The translations under genes were made by a program, and so were the position numbers. DNA of 9,458 nt from Cohaesibacteraceae bacterium (lineage in GTDB: Bacteria; Pseudomonadota; Alphaproteobacteria; Rhizobiales; Cohaesibacteraceae): contig JAESRR010000179.1 of assembly GCA_016764535.1 (NCBI GenBank), forward strand, positions 1 through 9,458, in the 5' to 3' direction. The stretch's first letter is position 1; each line of letters starts with the position of its first letter. Below the pieces are notes generated by a model, which worked only from the letters and a program-made list of their open reading frames with translations, did not search any database and was not told the origin of the DNA. Positions 7,149-9,458 of this stretch are shown piece after piece.

Positions 7149-7889
7149 ATGTCCAACGATTTCCGTCAAGGTGCACAGTTCGGTTCTGTTTCGCGCACAA
7201 GCGCTGAAATTGATCAGGGCCTGCGCACATACATGCTCAGTGTTTACAACTATATGGCAGTTGGCCTTGCCATCACCGGTTTTGTAGCCCTTGCAGCGTT
7301 CCAATTATCCTTTGCTGATGGTCAGCTCACGACGCTTGGCCAGACACTTTATTTGTCCCCTCTTAAGTGGGTTGTGATGCTGGCTCCTCTGGGAATGGTA
7401 TTTTTCCTGAGTGCCCGTATTCATAAAATGAGTGTGAGTACCGCCCAAATGACTTTCTGGGTGTTTGCGTCGCTCATGGGTCTTTCGCTGTCGTCGATCT
7501 TTATGATCTATACAGGGCAAAGTATTACCAGGGTATTTTTCATAACTGCCGCCACATTCGGTGGGTTGAGCCTTTTTGGCTATACAACCAAAAAAGACCT
7601 GTCGGGCATGGGTTCATTCCTGATGATGGGCCTTATCGGGATTATTATTGCGTCTTTGGTAAATCTGTTTCTGCAATCCAGCGCTATGCAGTTTATCATT
7701 TCTGTGATTGGTGTTCTGGTTTTTGCAGGTTTGACTGCCTATGACACCCAGCAAATCAAGGAAATGTATTTTGCTGGTGATAGTCAGGAAAGCATGGGCC
7801 GCAAGGCAATCATGGGCGCTTTGCGTCTCTATCTTGATTTCATCAACATGTTCCTGATGCTGTTGTCTCTGTTTGGCAATCGCGAATAG
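7149..7889 (+). CDS. Bax inhibitor-1/YccA family membrane protein
   Basis: The 246-residue product is a polytopic protein of the Bax inhibitor-1 (TMBIM/YccA/YbhL) family. About seven hydrophobic segments are visible after a hydrophilic N-terminus (residues 1-25). The family marks include an RTYMLSVYNYMAVGLAITG first helix, FGYTTKKDLSGMGSFLMMG, and GLTAYDTQQIKEMY near the C-terminal third, whose Asp belongs to the conserved acidic pair linked to a pH-sensitive Ca2+ leak in characterised homologues. Bacterial members have been tied to membrane protease control (YccA with FtsH), which is not shown here. ATG 7149 is chosen because GAGGAAA (7139-7145) lies just upstream; an ATG at 7137 has no such site. 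It stands alone, with a 135-base gap before and a terminator after. Confidence 0.93.
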   Translation: MSNDFRQGAQFGSVSRTSAEIDQGLRTYMLSVYNYMAVGLAITGFVALAAFQLSFADGQLTTLGQTLYLSPLKWVVMLAPLGMVFFLSARIHKMSVSTAQMTFWVFASLMGLSLSSIFMIYTGQSITRVFFITAATFGGLSLFGYTTKKDLSGMGSFLMMGLIGIIIASLVNLFLQSSAMQFIISVIGVLVFAGLTAYDTQQIKEMYFAGDSQESMGRKAIMGALRLYLDFINMFLMLLSLFGNRE

Positions 7890-7910
7890 TTTTTGATAAT
7901 AAATTGCATC

Positions 7911-7937
7911 AGAGGCGCGGATTTCCGCGCCTTTTTT
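7911..7937 (+). terminator. Rho-independent terminator after the Bax inhibitor-1 gene
   Basis: A stem of AGGCGCGG (7913-7920) with CCGCGCCT (7925-7932) and a four-base ATTT loop is followed directly by a run of six T (7932-7937). It starts 21 bases after the stop codon. The reverse strand has no T-run after the stem, so it serves the + strand gene and shields the convergent DUF2794 gene. Confidence 0.95.
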
Positions 7938-7960
7938 GTGTCCAGTTGGTCGTGATGACG

Positions 7961-8347
7961 TCAACCAGATACAAGCGCGATGGATTTTTTCTCAAGGATT
8001 CGTAGAACCTGTGCAAGTTCGCGACCTCTTTTCAGAATTAACCCGGTCTGTGTGACAATGGAAAACGCACCCTGTTTGCGTGCCAGTTTTGGATTTTTGA
8101 CAATACGATAAAGTGCGAGCTCATTGGTGCGGCGATAAATTGAAAATTCTGCCCTGTCGGAAAGTTGATCTATTGCATAATCCCGCCATTCACCGGATGC
8201 GACGAACCGGCCATATACATTCAGTATTTGAAAGAGTTCCTTGCGGTTGAAAGAAACCGGCATGTTCGCCGGGGATCGACTTTCACCCGGGTGTTGCTGC
8301 CAGGTATTTGAAAGTCGAATATAGTTTATTTCTTCACCGTCACTCAA
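7961..8347 (-). CDS. DUF2794 domain-containing protein
   Basis: The core from VSFNRKELFQILNVYGRFV through GEWRDYAIDQLSDRAEFSIYRR to LARKQGAFSIVTQTGLILKRG matches the small DUF2794 family, which I know almost only from Alphaproteobacteria and which has no established function. It is a soluble, basic protein of about 128 residues with no signal peptide or membrane segment. I prefer the TTG at 8347 (giving MSDGEE...) because a perfect GGAGG (complement of 8353-8357) lies five bases before it. An ATG at 8359 in the same frame would add four residues but has no ribosome binding site, and the GGAGG would then lie inside its own coding sequence. It converges on the terminator of its neighbour and diverges from htpG. 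Confidence 0.88.
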   Translation of the reverse strand: MSDGEEINYIRLSNTWQQHPGESRSPANMPVSFNRKELFQILNVYGRFVASGEWRDYAIDQLSDRAEFSIYRRTNELALYRIVKNPKLARKQGAFSIVTQTGLILKRGRELAQVLRILEKKSIALVSG

Positions 8348-8521
8348 ATGCACCTCCATTGGTTAACAGTATCAAACGCCGGTTTCGGAAATTGTGCAAG
8401 TATTCGTGTTTTATCGCCTTTAATGCAGGCGATCCACAGGTCGCAAAAGGGTCACAAAATGGCCTGATTGTCGCCTTTGCCCTGACATGTGAACAATTCA
8501 AACTGTCTTTGTTGCCTCGGT

Positions 8522-8585
8522 TGGTCTGATAAAACGACACAGCGCATGAATGCCCCCAAAGCCTTGTGATTGTTTTGTCAGACCA
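8522..8585. repeat. Long imperfect inverted repeat upstream of htpG
   Basis: The left arm TGGTCTGATAAAAC (8522-8535) pairs with the right arm GTTTTGTCAGACCA (8572-8585). Thirteen of 14 pairs are Watson-Crick and the remaining one is T-G, a wobble pair in RNA. The stem extends inward with G8536-T8571 (wobble), A8537-T8570, then CACA (8538-8541) with TGTG (8565-8568) past one bulged A. No T-run follows, so it is not a standard terminator. The arms also contain TGGTCTG/CAGACCA half sites of the kind bound by dimeric regulators. Confidence 0.8.
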
Positions 8586-8590
8586 CCTAT
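8563..8590 (+). promoter_or_regulatory. Candidate RpoH (heat-shock) promoter for htpG
   Basis: CTTGTGA at 8563-8569 and CCTAT at 8586-8590 resemble the alphaproteobacterial heat-shock pattern CTTG-N17/18-CYTATNT. The spacer here is 19 bases, one longer than usual, and the -35 is not the full CTTGAA. The position, about 60 bases before the htpG start, is sensible. The -35 box and part of the -10 fall inside or at the edge of the long inverted repeat. Confidence 0.3.
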
Positions 8591-8601
8591 CCAACGCCCC
8601 C

Positions 8602-8645
8602 CTTTTTCGGATACAAGCAGTCAAACTCGACGTATCAATCCGGAG
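8602..8645 (+). promoter_or_regulatory. Possible SD-masking leader fold (fourU-like) before htpG
   Basis: GGATAC (8609-8614) can pair with GTATC (8632-8636) plus C8640 after a small bulge, around a 17-base loop. This brings the U-run at 8603-8607 opposite the htpG ribosome binding site GGAG (8642-8645), giving U-G, U-G, U-A and U-G pairs. That is the logic of fourU RNA thermometers. The stem is weak and interrupted by a C-C mismatch, so this is only a candidate. Confidence 0.2.
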
Positions 8646-8653
8646 CTGTCCCT

Positions 8654-9458
8654 GTGACCGAAGACACATCCAATACATCAAAGCCTGAAACCCGATCTTT
8701 TGAGGCTGAAGTCTCTCGCCTTTTGCACATGATGGTGCACTCGGTATATTCCAATCGTGATATCTTTTTGCGCGAACTGGTATCCAATGCCGCAGATGCC
8801 TGCGAAAAATTGCGCCATGAAGCACTTCTGAAACCGGATTTGATAAAGGACGATCCGGAATTTCGTATAACGCTGCAGGTCGATACTGAAGAATCTGTTG
8901 TGATCCTCACCGATAATGGTGTCGGCATGAGCAAAGAAGAACTCATCGACAATTTGGGTACCATTGCTCATTCGGGAACCAAGGCGTTTCTGGATTCCAT
9001 GGAGGAAAAGGATCAGGGCTCAGCTCTGATTGGCCAGTTTGGTGTCGGTTTTTATTCATCATTTATGGTGGCTGACAAAGTTGTTGTTACATCGCGAACA
9101 GCTGGAAGTGAAGAAACAAACCAGTGGGTTTCTGACGGTACCGGCACTTACACAATTGAATCTGTAAATGAAGGTCCGGCGCGCGGAACAACAATTGAAT
9201 TGCATTTGAAAGAAGATGCAAAAGAATATGCCGACCGGTTCAAAATTGAACAGATTGTCCGTGAGTATTCCTCTCATGTACCAATTCAAATCGACCTTTT
9301 GCCATCGGGCGAAGAAAAAGAAACAAAAGTTCTTGCTGATGGCTCGGCACTTTGGACGAAGTCAAAATCGGATATTACTGAAGAGCAGTATAAAGAATTC
9401 TACAATCATTCTGCCGGTGCCTATGATGATCCGGCCCTGACGATCCATTACAAGGCTG
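8654..9458 (+). CDS. htpG: Chaperone protein HtpG (Hsp90), N-terminal part, cut by window end
   Basis: The reading frame from GTG 8654 is open to the window edge and gives 268 residues of an expected 620-640. It covers the whole GHKL ATPase domain and the start of the middle domain. Visible motifs are LRELVSNAADA (39-49, catalytic Glu41 and Mg-binding Asn45), DNGVGM (87-92, nucleotide-binding Asp87), GTIAHSGT (102-109) and GQFGVGFYSSF (127-137). HtpG is a cytosolic ATP-dependent dimeric chaperone that remodels client proteins with DnaK. GTG 8654 is chosen because GGAG at 8642-8645 is eight bases upstream; it adds about seven residues before the usual N-terminus, which is common in this class. 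No frameshift is seen. Confidence 0.97.
   Translation, partial: MTEDTSNTSKPETRSFEAEVSRLLHMMVHSVYSNRDIFLRELVSNAADACEKLRHEALLKPDLIKDDPEFRITLQVDTEESVVILTDNGVGMSKEELIDNLGTIAHSGTKAFLDSMEEKDQGSALIGQFGVGFYSSFMVADKVVVTSRTAGSEETNQWVSDGTGTYTIESVNEGPARGTTIELHLKEDAKEYADRFKIEQIVREYSSHVPIQIDLLPSGEEKETKVLADGSALWTKSKSDITEEQYKEFYNHSAGAYDDPALTIHYKA

Larger units (their letters stand above)
8348..8653. other. Divergent intergenic region between DUF2794 and htpG
   Basis: These 306 bases hold no credible gene: the open frames crossing it run antisense into one of the two flanking genes. It contains a 7-bp inverted repeat ATCGCCT (8413-8419) / AGGCGAT (8427-8433), a much longer inverted repeat at 8522-8585, a candidate heat-shock promoter and a possible leader fold next to the htpG start. 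I found no convincing sigma-70 promoter for DUF2794 and no CIRCE (HrcA) operator. Confidence 0.7.

Noticed and set aside
8413..8433. 7-bp inverted repeat ATCGCCT/AGGCGAT as a terminator
   Set aside because: There is no T-run on the + strand and only a short AT stretch on the - strand, and no gene ends here; it may be part of the DUF2794 leader or chance.
8437..8450. 14-base match CAGGTCGCAAAAGG, also present at 389-402
   Set aside because: A single 14-base match within about 9.5 kb is close to chance expectation, and the other copy is inside the EVE coding region.
8340..8825. 161-codon open frame on the - strand covering the htpG leader
   Set aside because: It runs antisense through the conserved ATPase domain of htpG and has no family resemblance or good ribosome binding site.

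Overview
This window is an ordinary, gene-dense stretch of bacterial chromosome. It is probably alphaproteobacterial. The best clue is a DUF2794 protein, a small family I know almost only from Alphaproteobacteria. The YciI and EVE-domain pair sitting just after what looks like the tail of gpsA also fits. By eye the base composition is AT-leaning for that class, as in several marine lineages, so I do not go below class level. I see no insertion sequence, integrase, CRISPR array, tRNA or rRNA, and no block of foreign composition.

Left part (1-1253, + strand): a possible gpsA tail, then a YciI-like protein, an EVE-domain protein and a low-molecular-weight tyrosine phosphatase. All are tightly spaced and each start has a visible ribosome binding site, so this looks like one operon. 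It runs head-on into thpR (RNA 2',3'-cyclic phosphodiesterase, - strand), and the two genes overlap by 23 bases at their 3' ends.

Middle part (1231-3618, - strand): an apparent three-gene unit, tesA-like secreted GDSL esterase, then tas (aldo/keto reductase), then thpR. A strong hairpin lies in the tas-thpR gap. From a 127-base divergent region the + strand carries ybbA (ABC ATPase) and ybbP (ten-helix FtsX/MacB-type permease). A tesA gene diverging from ybbA-ybbP is the same arrangement as in E. coli and points to a joint role in handling lipophilic or esterified compounds at the inner membrane and periplasm.

Right part (7014-9458): a Bax inhibitor-1 family membrane protein with a clear rho-independent terminator, then DUF2794 on the - strand, then a divergent 306-base gap and the first 268 codons of htpG (Hsp90), cut by the window end. 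The gap holds the richest non-coding structure here: a long imperfect inverted repeat, a candidate heat-shock promoter and a possible SD-masking fold just before the htpG start.

No clearly new system was found. The points most worth checking are the htpG leader and the hairpin cluster before thpR.
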